A DNA stretch of 59,000 nt. It comes from Cristatella mucedo (taxonomy: Eukaryota > Bryozoa > Phylactolaemata > Cristatellidae). This document shows, one piece after another, positions 10,135 to 20,929 of this stretch. Under the pieces are notes generated by a model, which was not told the DNA's origin, did no database searches, and saw only the letters and a list, made by a program, of their open reading frames with translations. The stretch covers positions 10,916,001 to 10,975,000 of the forward strand of contig WPIO01000007.1 in the NCBI GenBank assembly GCA_009760855.2, read 5' to 3'. Positions within the stretch are counted from its first letter, which is position 1. Each line of letters starts with the position of its first letter. Position numbers and translations under genes: made by a program.

Positions 10135-11249
10135 CGTATATACCCGATCGGAAGCCATGCGGTCCTTGTTCCTGAATCGGGAGGCGCAGGTAGCACCAGC
10201 GACCCCGGCAGGGTCGGGCAACATATTAATATTTATGCACATTTAATAGTTTAATAAATAATCATATATAAATTACGATAATGAGAAGAGTTTCGTGGGA
10301 GCCACGTTATTAAGAACGATAACGAGACTGCTAAGATCTGTATTATATACGATGCGTGATTCAAGCCAGCTGATAGTCTAAATCAGTTCTGCATCCAAAG
10401 TTCCTGGTTCCGATTAATGCCGATCGCACATTCTGACCCGTTGGCACCGACATGCAGCTATATCAAGAAAAAATTCTTCTGTGATGAAAGGCTTTCATAA
10501 ACCACCCTCGAGGGTCACTGATAATTCTGAAAAAATAAATGTTAATAGATCCATAAAGAAAGATATTTTTCCTGCCAATTATAATATGTCAGCTGCAGCT
10601 GAGCTGTACGTACACTCTATATTCCTAACGGCCAACATTGATAGGTATCCTCATTAAGTTACAGCACAGGGCAATAATCTGTGACGTACCATGTGGCTCA
10701 TCAAGGCAACCACAAAGTATGGCGATCCGGCCAGTGCTCATACATCTTTGTTAAAGAACCAAGCTAGGCAAAACATTTCTGGCGAAACCGACGCCAATTT
10801 ATTAGCTGCAGCCATTTGCGACTAGCTTAACAAAGATTCGCATGGTACCAAAAAGGACATGAAATGTAAAAACCACTTGAATGCTGTAAAGTTAAAAAGA
10901 AAACATTTGTTGGCTTTGTAAGGGAGCTTGCTGGCACACTGATGCGTGCTCTTACTTTTACGTGCGAGTCTTTGTTTTGTTTTCTCTCTTGGGCCATTTC
11001 GAAAGCCATTTGGCACCCGGGTGTCGCATCTAGTGCAAACTGGGGTCAGCCCGTTGCCCTGCTACGGAGGCTTTTTAGCGGAGGCCTTTCGTGCCTGCAA
11101 TGAACCTGGAAGAGCCTATCTCTGCATCCGAGGGTCCTCACCTCGGACGCATCCAGCAGGCTTTGTGCTCTTTGTGCGGCCAAGCTCTGAGCACAGAGTG
11201 ACCGCCCTCAGCCACTCCGTGCTGCCAGCCTCTCACGCGCCCCCAGCTG
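10135..11249. other. anonymous DNA, possible old LINE-A 5' part at the end
   Basis: No gene is recognised. The last 200 bases (about 11020-11249) are GC-rich and may be a very decayed upstream continuation of the LINE-A fragment that follows. Its text AAACTGGGGTCAGCCCG has the position of 'LVQTGxS' but the match is weak. Confidence 0.4.
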
Positions 11250-11560
11250 AGCTAAGCCTTTGGAGACCTTTAGTTTGTATGGACCCAAAGCGTGGAAATC
11301 CCACCCAGCGCACGTCCCAACGTCCCCTGACATGACGACATTTCAAAAAAGCTTAAAGGACGCCGGTTTATTACAGCATTCGTTGGGTCTTTGTGATTCG
11401 TCCTTCGTATACAAATGCGTGCTTACACCGTGCCTGCTGCTTTCGGATGTTACCAACAATCATTCCATAAGATTTTTTATACAGCATCTGTAAAGAATCA
11501 TTTCTCTGAGGGCGCTGTACAAGTGAATTTTTTTATTATCATATTTAATATCAGAGCAAG
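11250..11560 (+). mobile_element. LINE-A 3' fragment, diverged
   Basis: Encodes a recognisable C-terminal LINE-A stretch: a 'leu-trp-arg-pro / METFSLYGPKAWKSHP' segment, then TTFQKSLKD, with the spacing of the copies at 8.7 and 29.4 kb. It is followed by a 3' UTR with the GATTCGTCCTTCGTAT motif and a partial hairpin CTCTGAGGGCGCTGTACAAG, then a T/A-rich tail. Divergence is greater than in other copies, so it is an older or separate subfamily. Confidence 0.7.
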
Positions 11561-14500
11561 TTCACTAGTGAATATCAACTGTAAGGAATTGCTGGAATGA
11601 CCATAAAGTGCGCCATAGATAACTCTCTCCATCATAACGCACACTTAGTTTTTGTAGCTTTGTGGATTTACAGACAGATATACAAGAATTTCAGGAGACC
11701 CTATATTCGTGAACTTCCCTGATAACTTAACAGTTTTAAAGATATTATCAGGACAACCGCCGTCAAGTTCGGAATGTGCAAGTTGCCTATTTAATTTCCG
11801 CTGTCAATATGAACATAAAGGGTTCCGATAGAAAAATGAAGAATGTAAACTGTGTACATAAAGGTTAAAATTGTACCGATGTAACCCACTACTGCACATA
11901 GAGAGCAGTTTTCACAACTATGTGCAATGCTTAAGGAATTTAGCCCTCAAGCAGAAGTTTCGTTAAAGACTACCTACAAGTGAGTCAAAGTGTTTCTCGC
12001 AAGTTCGTCTTTGACTCGCTGTACAGACATGAAAGCGCTGTCGGCTATAGGCTTCGTAAATGTGTCCGTCAGTTGTGAAGTGCCAAAGCTGCTGGTCCAA
12101 CATCTGTCTAGTTTTGCCATCTGTCGAAATTGCCCCCCCCCCCCGGCAGTGCCCTTGAACGATGGTAACTTCTGGTGGACAGTTAAGGGGTTCACAGAAG
12201 TGGATGACTGGGTTGTGTGACGGCTTTAATCACAGTATGCATATAGAGTCAATACAGATTACCAAGGAATTTGGGCTGAAGAGTTCGCAACGATGGTCGT
12301 CATCCACTAGTAATGAGGGCAGCAGCACTCGCACGCCGTGGAAATAAAAATTACATAGTACGTTAGCTGAGAGACGACGTACCGGCACTGGCGAGAGATC
12401 AGAAGATGCTTTGGCCTCACCGCTTTGATTGAGGCCTTTCCCCTCTCTCCAGCTTCTAAGCACAAAGAGTCATAATTTGCTCTCTGAAAGCTGAAAGCTG
12501 CTGTCTTTGGTAACTTCTTTAGAGAGCTGAGCTGAGCTGAGAGAGAGCTAAGAGAGCTGTGGCACGGAGGCTGCTAAGAGAAGCCTGCATGTGGCACAAA
12601 AGCGGCTTTGACTTAAGTCGACACCGCAGGCTGGTTCAATTGTTCAATTGAATGAGGAGGTAGGAGGTGCTTGGCCTTTCGGGTGCTTAGCCGATCTGCC
12701 ATTTTCCAAGGAGACAGAACTGACGACACTGAATGAGTAACTATTGGCACGTACCTGGGACAGGTTACCTGAGCCTAAGTCGGCTTGTGACACTATGCAG
12801 CTCCAAGAGATAAATTCCAAAAGGAGGGCGATTTTTCTACGGAACGACGCATAGCCAGTTGGTGAGTAATCTTAAGACTGGAATACGAAAATGATTAACT
12901 TAGTCGATGACGGCAGCACGGCGTCCCTGTGAAATGCCGGAAATCAGACTACCACAAAGGACCGGCTGTTCGTCGGATTTTAATAAGTTCAGCTAAAAAC
13001 TGTGTAGCATCATGCGTAGCTATTGTTGCCATGCAAGACTTGGCTGGCTATTACATGAGATGCAGCTGCGAGAAATAAAGCTGTGCAGTTAAGGGTTGTA
13101 GTTTCGCTTTGAAATAATTAGCAGACGAGTCATGAATGCTTGGTTTGCAGACATTGCCGAAGCCAGTTGCATAGAGACATGCCGATGAATTACTTAGCTA
13201 ATTTTTTAGCCATTAGCTGCATGGAGAGAGAAAGAGAGATTTAAAAGGCAACCAGAAAATCTATCTTAATCTTAAGTAATGCTTTTTTCTTTTGCAAGGT
13301 AAAGAAGGAATAACTTACTCCTCACAATGTTCCGCCAGTTCCAATAGCTTTTCTTGACACACCATTGTACACACATAATCTGCTTGTAATTTAAAATAAC
13401 AAATTGATCGTTATACGTAAATTCGAATTTGTAAACACAATAACTTGCCGCAAAAGTTAGTTTATGTGACTGATCATGCGCTTCGGTGATTTTTTTAAGA
13501 AATATATATAAAGTAGTCACGGCTCAAACAGACTCAATGGTGCGACATTGTTACACCCTCTTAAAGTTGCTGCAGCCTGTTGCATAAGTAAACTACTTAT
13601 GGCTAGGAAATCGTCAAGGCTATACTCTGCGATCTTAAATTTGATGGCGGCTTCAACCTTCATTTATGTGGTCGTCAACCCTGCTGTATTGCATAAGCTT
13701 CCTAATTGTGGTGCCTGGTAATGGAGCATGTTTTACTTTTCCTATGCTTCCAATTCCCATGTCACTTCTTAACGAAGACAGCAGAAACTAGTTATCCAGA
13801 TTCTCCTCTTGATTTCCGTGCCCGATCTAAATTTTGTGCGTCGCATTCATTAATCAAATTTGTCATTCAAAAATTTCTGTGCAGTTGGTCTAAATTAGGC
13901 AGACGTTGATGATGTCCTCATCAGTGTACTGTTTTCCTCCCTCTGATCTGATCGCTGGCAAAGTGCGACAGAGATTTTGTCGGCGAAATCTGTTATTAAA
14001 AAGCAATTCACCAAACTGTTAAGGCGCCGACATCATTCGCGGTCTTTTAAGCGTAATGATTAGCAGCTGGTTTTGTCTCAATCTATCCATGGTTTGGCCG
14101 AAAAATCCTAACTGGTGTAGTAGTGTGTCTGGTTTACTCGGGGCATCGAGCCAAAGAGTTGTATGCCATGGCTAGTGCTGCACGCGCGTGCCCTCTGGAG
14201 TTTTGAAACGAGCTGCCCTTCCCTGTGGATATGGATACGCTATATCACGGCACGAGTGCTCTTCATTGCTTCCGGGTTCCACTTATACACCAAAGTGTAA
14301 CGATTCTGTCCCTACGACTTGCTAGCCGCCCTTTGGGGCGCCAGCTTCACCAGAATTTGCCACTCGTTGGCAGAGAATGGCGCTGTTGCGAGCTCCATTT
14401 TAGCGACTCTAGTACAACTGCTGCTATAGTGCCTCTTTGAAATTTGGTGTCAGAAAATGGATAATCTATTAGGACATTCGCATTCATATTGTGCTGGTCT

Positions 14501-14799
14501 TATTGATAGTGAGTTTATTGAGGAGCATTGTGCCGAACCATGTCTTTCTATCTAGAAGATTATAAGCATGCTATATTGAAGGAATGGGATTACTAAGAGC
14601 TGAATTGGCTACTTGCGTTGGCAAAACTCTGGATTTAAGAAAATCTGCTAAACTTCTATGAATTAAGGATCAGCGATTCGTCCTAACGGCATCAAATTAT
14701 AGGGCTTAACTTTACTGAATTGCGAGTATTCTTAACCCTAACAGCTTCAGAGATAATACTCACAGCTGATGAGCGTCCGGTAGAATTGTCATGTTATTT
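11561..14799. other. anonymous DNA
   Basis: Over 3 kb with no recognised gene or element. Small features are a C12 run at about 12133, GCTGA repeats near 12520-12540 and AT-rich patches. All open frames are under 90 codons and unfamiliar. Confidence 0.5.
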
Positions 14800-15215
14800 A
14801 TTGCCTGCTCGCGCCCTCAATTCCTGTGTGGACAATAAATTAGTTGTTCCATTCCTCCGCTTGAAGACCGTTGGCGACAGAAGTTTTTGCTCTGCAGGTC
14901 CTAGACTGTGGAACTAGCTTCCACAATTCTTACGCAACGACAACTACTCTCTTACTACCGACTATGGCATATAATTTTCAGCGGTCCTGAGGTGCTACTT
15001 CTTTGCTACTCACTACCTCAACTGCTCTCCTGACTCTGCTATGCTTCCCACTTTCTCTTTGTTGCGTGAGACAAAGTCTGTTGGATACCGAATACGTACC
15101 GAAAGCTGCTTAGACTGTGAGTGGGCTATACAAAACTCTCCTGCGTAACACCCACATGGTCTTTGTGACTTGTTGGAGTTACAGACGGATGTGCATTACA
15201 TTAGATTACATTGAC
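14800..15215 (+). mobile_element. LINE-B 3' fragment
   Basis: Matches the 3' part of the LINE-B copy at 36.6-37.0 kb. It contains a VVPFLRLKT segment, a FCSAGPRLWN segment, CTGACTCTGCTATGCTTCCC, GTGAGTGGGCTATACAAAAC, GTGGAGTTACAG-type sequence, then a tail with ATTAC repeats. In-frame stops (for example after RLWN) show it is dead. It is 5'-truncated inside the C-terminal coding region. Confidence 0.85.
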
Positions 15216-15575
15216 AGTGTCATTGTTTTGAGTGCAGATACACGGCATAGGCAGCAAGGATTTTCGGCAGCGTTGTAAGACATTGAATAAAGTGGTAGTC
15301 TACAGGATAGTGGTAAAAATACTGAGATCTCTGGAAGCAGAAACTTGAGTGTACAAAAGATTATATGGAAAATGTGCTAGTACATCTAATCTATAAGATA
15401 TCAAGGTCAAAGTGGTGACCAGTGCAGTACAGGTGCCAGCCGTGGCTGAACATCCATATGGTAAAACCACGAAACCGATATGCCACCAGACAAGCCAGAG
15501 GTTATAATTATGCATGCGAGCGTGGACCTGAATCCAGGCTACTGTGCAGGAGCCTGGTATCCGTTGACTGACGTT
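15216..15575. other. anonymous spacer
   Basis: Nothing recognisable. The minus-strand 111-codon frame that crosses into the inverted repeat at 15.6 kb is unfamiliar. Confidence 0.45.
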
Positions 15576-15623
15576 GACAGCCGGGGCAGGAACGAAACGA
15601 TCGTCGTTCCTGCCCCGGCTGTC
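15576..15623. repeat. 20-bp perfect inverted repeat, 8-nt loop
   Basis: Arm 15576-15595 starts GACAGCCGGGGCAGG and is the exact reverse complement of 15604-15623. The loop is AACGATCG. Stem GC content is about 65%. It lies alone, not at the edge of any element I can define. Confidence 0.95.
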
Positions 15624-15722
15624 GCCTCTGCACAACTACAACTGGAGAAAAGTCGCTAATAGATTGCTACCGTACAAGCTGCTGCTGGGATCGACAGCTT
15701 CTCTTCTGCTGGTCAAGTTATT

Positions 15723-15885
15723 TAATGCAATGTACTCTACTATCTCCGTCTGTAACTCAACAAAGCCACAAAGGCCATGTAGGTGTTAAGCAGGAGAATT
15801 TTGTATAGCGCACTCACAGCCTTAGCGGCTCTCGGTACGCATTCGGTAGCCTTCAGACTTCGTCTCACATTTAGCTTATCTCTGA
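15723..15885 (-). mobile_element. LINE-B 3' end (inverted)
   Basis: The minus strand gives the LINE-B terminal block: TCTCACGCAA-like start, CCGAATGCGTACCGAGAGCC, GTGAGTGCGCTATACAAAAT, ACACCTACATGGCC, then GTTACAGACGGAG. It is truncated to the last 160 bases and ends at an AATGCAATGTA-like tail remnant. Confidence 0.8.
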
Positions 15886-17689
15886 CGCTGCTGACCATGG
15901 TGTCAGGGCTAGGCTTAACGTGACTGTTGCTAGCTCTTTTTAAATCCCCGATGAGAATGCATGCTCGCGGGATGATGCGAAATGCTCTGATGGGGCTAAT
16001 TATCGCATGCCGATGGTTTACGGTGACGGTAGGACTGCTTGTTTATCTTGTGAGTTCTACGCTTCGACGAATCGTATTCACATCTCTGTTTACTTGCAAA
16101 AGCTACTCGTTCTGCATGTTATAATGTCTACGCTGCTTCTCCTGCAATCAAAGCACGCCACCGTGTTAATTAAAACTAGACCTCCACTCGCTGCCGACTG
16201 TCGAGCGTACTCCGTTTCTCGCGATTCCATAAGTAAATATTAAATACGTGGTGAACCGGAAAGCAGTGCATTGGTCAACTCCCAGACACATGGCTGAAAA
16301 TTTGCAACAATAACAATTCGCTCGTTGTGGTATCTTCAGCCAAACCGTGTGACCAAGCCCCAAGCCCCGAACTCATAACCTATATGTCTGAATCTCTGCA
16401 ATAGCCGTTTTCAAATAGCTGTTGCATGAATTACATCTGCCGGTCTTCGTGCGAGTGCACAAACTGCTCAGCATATCTTTGGCGACTCTTGCTGAATCTC
16501 ATATGCTCTTTCACTTGATCTGGAATGGTCTAAACGTTATCCCCACGGATGCCGATCTCTCAGAAGCATTCACAGATTGTGGGTGAGGCTGTAGCATTTG
16601 GTATAGAATGCGAGGCGGCCTGCCTGGGTAGCTTGCACGCTTTTTCGCTGGTTTTAATGCCCTTCAGTTCGAGAGCAGCTTCGTTAGAAAGTGAATCAGG
16701 TTACTTTACATCGGAAAAGTTGACCGGGGGACCAGGGTGGCATTATTATGTCCGTTGCTATGGCACTGCTACCTCAATATTTGTCGCACTGCCAGCCAAA
16801 CGCTGGAGCGCTTGGCTGTCTCGAGCAGCTCCACGTTCTATGTTCCACGCTTCAACCTTGCTCACAAGTACAAATCTCGCGGTCTTGGCGTTGAGATTTT
16901 GGTGGATGCAATTAGCTAGCCTTAGCATGATTGCTGAAAAGATTGAACAAGCAATCGTTCCCGTCAAAACTACAGACGATTGCATGTTGCCCTTTTCTTC
17001 GGCATACAGCATGGCTACAGAATAGTTTTGCTGAGTTTCCTTTGGAAAAGGGATGTATACTGCTGGTAACTTTATTGAATCGCTTAGGATAATTGAGTAT
17101 TTATACTAGGCAGCCATCTGTGGCCTGTTCAAGGTATCGATGCCATTCGGTAAATATCATTTTAACTCGCTGCTAGCAGGGCAATGATGAGCGGCAGCAG
17201 AAGCGGCATTATCGGCAGTAGTAAAGAGCAAGCGAGAAAGGTCAGAACTAGGAGTGAGTCAGCAAGTCAGCTTCGGAGGAATCGTGGAGCCGAGTTAAAA
17301 CGGATTCTGGGTTTCGCAGAGCAAATTAGCTCGACACTAATTCGATTCTTGTAAGAGAAATTATTTGGGCTCATTTGCTTTGGAGATATATAGGGAGATA
17401 AAGCGCAGGGAAACTGATGCCGCTGCTCAGCATGAGATGAGAGAGCTATTCCGAAACGCTCGGATGAAGAAATTCAATTTCTGGTTTAGCTTCCGCAGTT
17501 ACCGTAGCTCGCAGCTTTTTTCATGTTGAGAAAGCGTTATTGAACGTCCGAACAGCCGGTCATACTTCCACCCTATTAGCAATGGTAGAGCATTTCGTTC
17601 GAAGCCCACTTTCATCTGGCTGTTGCTAGATGGACTGAGAATTGCTCAAGAAAAGCAAAGGCTATACTATCCTATAATAAAAAAGTAAG
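15886..17689. other. anonymous DNA with one longer open frame
   Basis: No recognised element. It contains the 158-codon open frame at 16549-17025 described separately. The rest shows nothing I can name. Confidence 0.45.
16549..17025 (+). CDS. uncharacterised open frame, 158 codons
   Basis: The longest open frame in the window that is neither a simple repeat nor a LINE. It starts at ATG and ends at TAG (17023-17025). The product has no repeat, no clear signal peptide and no motif I recognise. The middle (about residues 75-110) is Trp-, Ala- and Ser-rich. An 84-codon frame is also open on the opposite strand, which lowers its coding value. There is no visible splice or promoter context. It could be a chance frame, an exon, or part of an old element. 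Confidence 0.15.
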   Translation: MPISQKHSQIVGEAVAFGIECEAACLGSLHAFSLVLMPFSSRAASLESESGYFTSEKLTGGPGWHYYVRCYGTATSIFVALPAKRWSAWLSRAAPRSMFHASTLLTSTNLAVLALRFWWMQLASLSMIAEKIEQAIVPVKTTDDCMLPFSSAYSMATE

Positions 17690-17870
17690 GTTAGCTGATC
17701 AGACAGCCATGTTTAAATAGCGACAGCAGAAGAGCCTAACTGGCTATCACTCCCATTGCACAGGTCAGAAAAAGACTGTCTGCTGCAGGACTCGAACCCA
17801 CTACCTGGTTTGAGAAATTCTAGTACCTTACCCGTGGGATAAGACCCCAGGGCCATCCTGCCACATGGCT
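17690..17870 (-). mobile_element. SINE-B copy (inverted)
   Basis: On the minus strand: an A-box-like stretch near GGGTAAGGTACTAGAAT, a canonical pol III B box in GTGGGTTCGAGTCCTG, then GGGAGTGATAGCCAGTTAGG, CTCTTCTGCTGTCGCTAT and a terminal GGCTGTCTGATCAGCT. The same body is found at about 30.2, 37.9, 46.6 and 57.5 kb. It is tRNA-derived by its internal promoter boxes. Its 3' end differs from SINE-A, so a different partner LINE is likely. Confidence 0.8.
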
Positions 17871-17949
17871 GCATTGTCTATTGACTGTAGGTGCACTTCT
17901 TTCGGTCTTGGTCCCCTCCACCCAGCTCCGTTCTTCGCATTCAGTATGT

Positions 17950-17973
17950 TTATATATATATATATATATATAT
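17950..17973. repeat. (TA)n microsatellite
   Basis: A short pure TA run followed by AT-rich sequence with (ATCA)n and (TAAA)n, leading into an inverted SINE-A. Confidence 0.9.
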
Positions 17974-18054
17974 TATTTTTGGAATTTTATCAATCAATCA
18001 ATCATACTGAAATCAATTTAATTAAATAAATAAATATATATGTATAATTCATTG

Positions 18055-18190
18055 GTATAGCTTTATGGGAACTTAATCTATATTCAGGCGCTTTACATAT
18101 GCCACCGGGCTCGAGCTCACGACGTCGCTCAACAAATACATTCACCTTTATCTTGGTCGAGGTGATCACCACTTTTTTAAACTGGCTGGC
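18055..18190 (-). mobile_element. SINE-A copy (inverted), diverged
   Basis: The minus strand shows the tRNA-like half (GCTCGAGCCCGG B-box region near 18110), then GCGCCTGAATATAGATTAAG at the 3' end. The 5' A-box half (about 18140-18190) is rearranged. The 3' end faces AT-rich sequence and a TA array. Confidence 0.65.
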
Positions 18191-18794
18191 ATATTTAAAG
18201 TTGCGACCCACAGAAGGAAATAATTGCAAACTTAAAGAGGAAAGTACAGTTGAGACTCGGTATAATTACCGGAATTAAAACATCTACTCTCTGCTGGAAC
18301 CCGTAAAAACGCATTTTCTGGCTGTGAGAGAGCACAGTGCATAATGCAGGAGTTGGCCTCACGTGTCGAAAAAAACATTCCTAATCTACAATACTTCGAA
18401 ATAGTACAGATGTTTGACGATCAAACTGAAACTTGGGAGTGCTGTAGGATTTTTTTTTCAATTGAGTACATGCAGCTTTAGTACCTGTATAGTTTATTGC
18501 TTGAAATAGATTTCTGATATTTTTTGCTAGCTCTTACGCTCCGTATCTTTAGCCTTAATCACGGATAAATTTACAGGTGGGGCATATGCCAATGCTTTTT
18601 ATTTAAGAGTTGATACCTCCATTTATGCAGAGGTGCAGTACATATACGTGTACGTACGTGTTTCAGAGGAATTCGCAAGCACCGTGGATGTATTATGCCT
18701 GTTCATACAATATATGCCACTAGTGATTGTCTTGGGTGCTCCCAAGAAAGCTTGAACTCCACGTAAATATGTATGAATGTTCGCTCAGGCATCG

Positions 18795-18831
<37 letters not shown>

Positions 18832-19268
18832 CGCCTAAACGCAGTCAGCGTAATCAACCTTAGACCTAATGCTCTCTAAATTCACATTTTCCGCAGTCGC
18901 AAATTGTGACTCCACCTCTGGTCATTACATCTTTTTTCTGCGTACCTCTACAGCTGACAAAAATGTAATGGCTTTCAAAACAAGCCGGAAAATTCTAAGA
19001 TTTAAACAAAGTTAGTTTATAGCATGGCTGTCAGCTTGCACTGGAACCAAGTCGGTTCAGACTTTTTTGTAGCTACATAGTAGCTGCACATGAACCGCAC
19101 CCTTTATTGTTTATGAGAGAATAGGTGGGCTACAAATTCATCGGCTTTGCTTTCCATTACAATAAGCTAACGCAAGCGCGCCTCAAAGCTAACTTTACTA
19201 TTGTACAAAATAATATACGAGCAGCTCACTGCCTTAGGACTCGCTATGCTGAGTCATAAATAAATCCT
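18191..19268. other. anonymous DNA with a (TA)n array
   Basis: No recognised gene. A TA run occupies about 18796-18831. Otherwise nothing to report. Confidence 0.5.
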
Positions 19269-19322
19269 AGCTGATTAAGCAGCCTCATTTGTATAGCGAC
19301 AGAAGAGCCTTTACGGCTATAG
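19269..19322 (-). mobile_element. SINE-B 3' fragment (inverted)
   Basis: CTGATTAAGCAGCCTC followed by ATTTGTATAGCGACAGAAG and GCCTTTACGGCTAT is the reverse complement of the SINE-B terminal block. The tRNA-like half is missing. Confidence 0.65.
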
Positions 19323-19560
19323 TAGTTCCGTCCCGGAAGACAACGCTGCGCTATCTTGCTGCGTGACGGACTTTCTTGTTTTATATATGTGTGTGGGTGT
19401 ATGTATGTATGTGTCGCTACCAAGGTGCTGTAGCAGCACCTGCTCAGCGGTCCTTCGCCGCGAACAAAGTGCTCGCCGCAGGTGGCAGTCCTTCTAGATG
19501 CCAGACCAGTGGCTCGAGCGATTTAAAGCAGTTCAACTAACGCATCGTAGCAGCTGAACC
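19323..19560. other. anonymous spacer
   Basis: Includes a GTATGTATGTGTGT-like short tract near 19390-19410. Nothing else is recognised. Confidence 0.5.
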
Positions 19561-19750
19561 GATGTATGCAGGCAGTGCCGATACATGCAGGCGGTACCAA
19601 TATATGCAGGCGGTACAGATACATGCAGGCGGTACATATACATGCAGGCGGTACAGATACATGCAGGCGGTACCGATGCATGCAGGCGGTACCGATACAT
19701 GCAGGTGGTACAGATACATGCAAGTGGTACAGACACACGCAGTCGGCGTG
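19561..19750 (+). repeat. 19-bp minisatellite, 10 copies in register
   Basis: Exactly ten 19-bp units of the form GATACATGCAGGCGGTACC, with drift at both ends and uniform copies in the middle. 19 is not a multiple of three, so the open frames across it rotate through three peptide phases. This fits a non-coding tandem repeat. The unit contains a GGTACC palindrome at the junction and ATGCA at the centre. Confidence 0.97.
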
Positions 19751-20254
19751 CAACAATGGCAGTAGGACAGTGCAGCAATGAAGGGCGCCCGCACCGTAAT
19801 TTAACTAATCCATACGGTTACGCTCAGTGTAGCATATTCAAAAGCCACCGAGGGCAACGTCTGGCAAAGCGTCGGCCACAGTGTACAGCTCATATCGAAA
19901 TCTAATGTACAACTGATTAGCTATTGCTTACTCATTGCCTTTGATACTTTGCAAACCATGGATTAAGACACATCTACTTACCGGATGGTTGTTAGGGCAG
20001 CTCTTTGAGCACTCTGCTAGCCAGAGCTCATGCATCGCATGGAGTGGCTCTCCATGCGGTCCGTGCTGCCGTCGAATCTGGAGCGTCTCGCCGATTTCGG
20101 AAGAAGTGAAATATCTGCACGCTACGCTGGGGATCCCTCCGGGATCAGCAGAGCAATAGCGACAAATCGTGGCTCCTCTTGGGTCAAATCGGCAATCGGA
20201 GACGTGCAGTGATCTTTCAAACGTTGCTGAATGACGATTGTGGTCTAAAGAGAG
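19751..20254. other. anonymous spacer
   Basis: Nothing recognised. Short open frames on both strands overlap each other and resemble no known family. Confidence 0.5.
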
Positions 20255-20390
20255 ATAATAATAATTATAATAATAATAACAATGCACTTGATAAAGCGCC
20301 CTCAGAGAACTCAATCTCTCTCTAGGCGCTGTACATTTGCTGCACAGATTCGTGTTGGTCAAGCAGGCGTTCAGAGTGCATAATTGTAAC
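20255..20390 (-). mobile_element. LINE-A 3' end (inverted)
   Basis: Reads on the minus strand as GTACAGCGCC, the AGAGAGA...TTCTCTGAGGGCGC hairpin, TTTATCAAGTGCATTG and a (TTA)n tail (20257-20281 on the plus strand). Only the 3' UTR end is present. Confidence 0.88.
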
Positions 20391-20929
20391 GAGTCAGCCT
20401 GAAATTTCGCGGCCGTAACAACGTCAATGTACCAGCAATGCTACGAGCTTTCGCGAGAGCTGCTGCTGCTGCTGCTCATCGATGGTGCTTCCCGAGAAAT
20501 TTTGAGCGCTCTTTCTTCGCCGTTTCAGACGTTAGGGGCGTCCGGACTGCACCCTTGCACACTTTACGTCATCACACGAACCAGTACAGAGCTATACGGA
20601 CATAACAACATAATTTAGGAGCCATCAATAATTTCAAGAATGTTCATAATCTGGCCGACTTAGAAGGCGCGAGTTTCACTGAGCCTGCACATGCCACTGT
20701 TCTCATTTTATGCAGTCGACAAGGAAGGCTTTTTTCCTGGAATGCCCGTTACATAGTTTCGCGGGGTAGCCCGATTCATTGCGCCGTCTTCCTATTCAGT
20801 AAACGGAAAAGTCACTTAAGCGTCAACAATTGTAGCTACCGGTGACCTCATTCCAAGCCGAGGCAGCGGCCCGAAGGTGGAATGCCTAACTGAAGAGTGT
20901 CACAGCATCATGCGGACGGCGTCCGACAC
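20391..20929. other. anonymous spacer
   Basis: Nothing recognised apart from a short (GCT)n at about 20458-20476. Confidence 0.5.

Noticed and set aside
9964-10254. His-Thr and Tyr-Ile repeat proteins
   Set aside because: They are by-products of (CA)n and (TA)n. The same applies at 31.2, 38.5 and 41.1 kb.
12133-12145. Homopolymer C run as a feature
   Set aside because: Isolated C or G runs (also near 31972, 35207 and 55953) are common and may vary or be sequencing errors.
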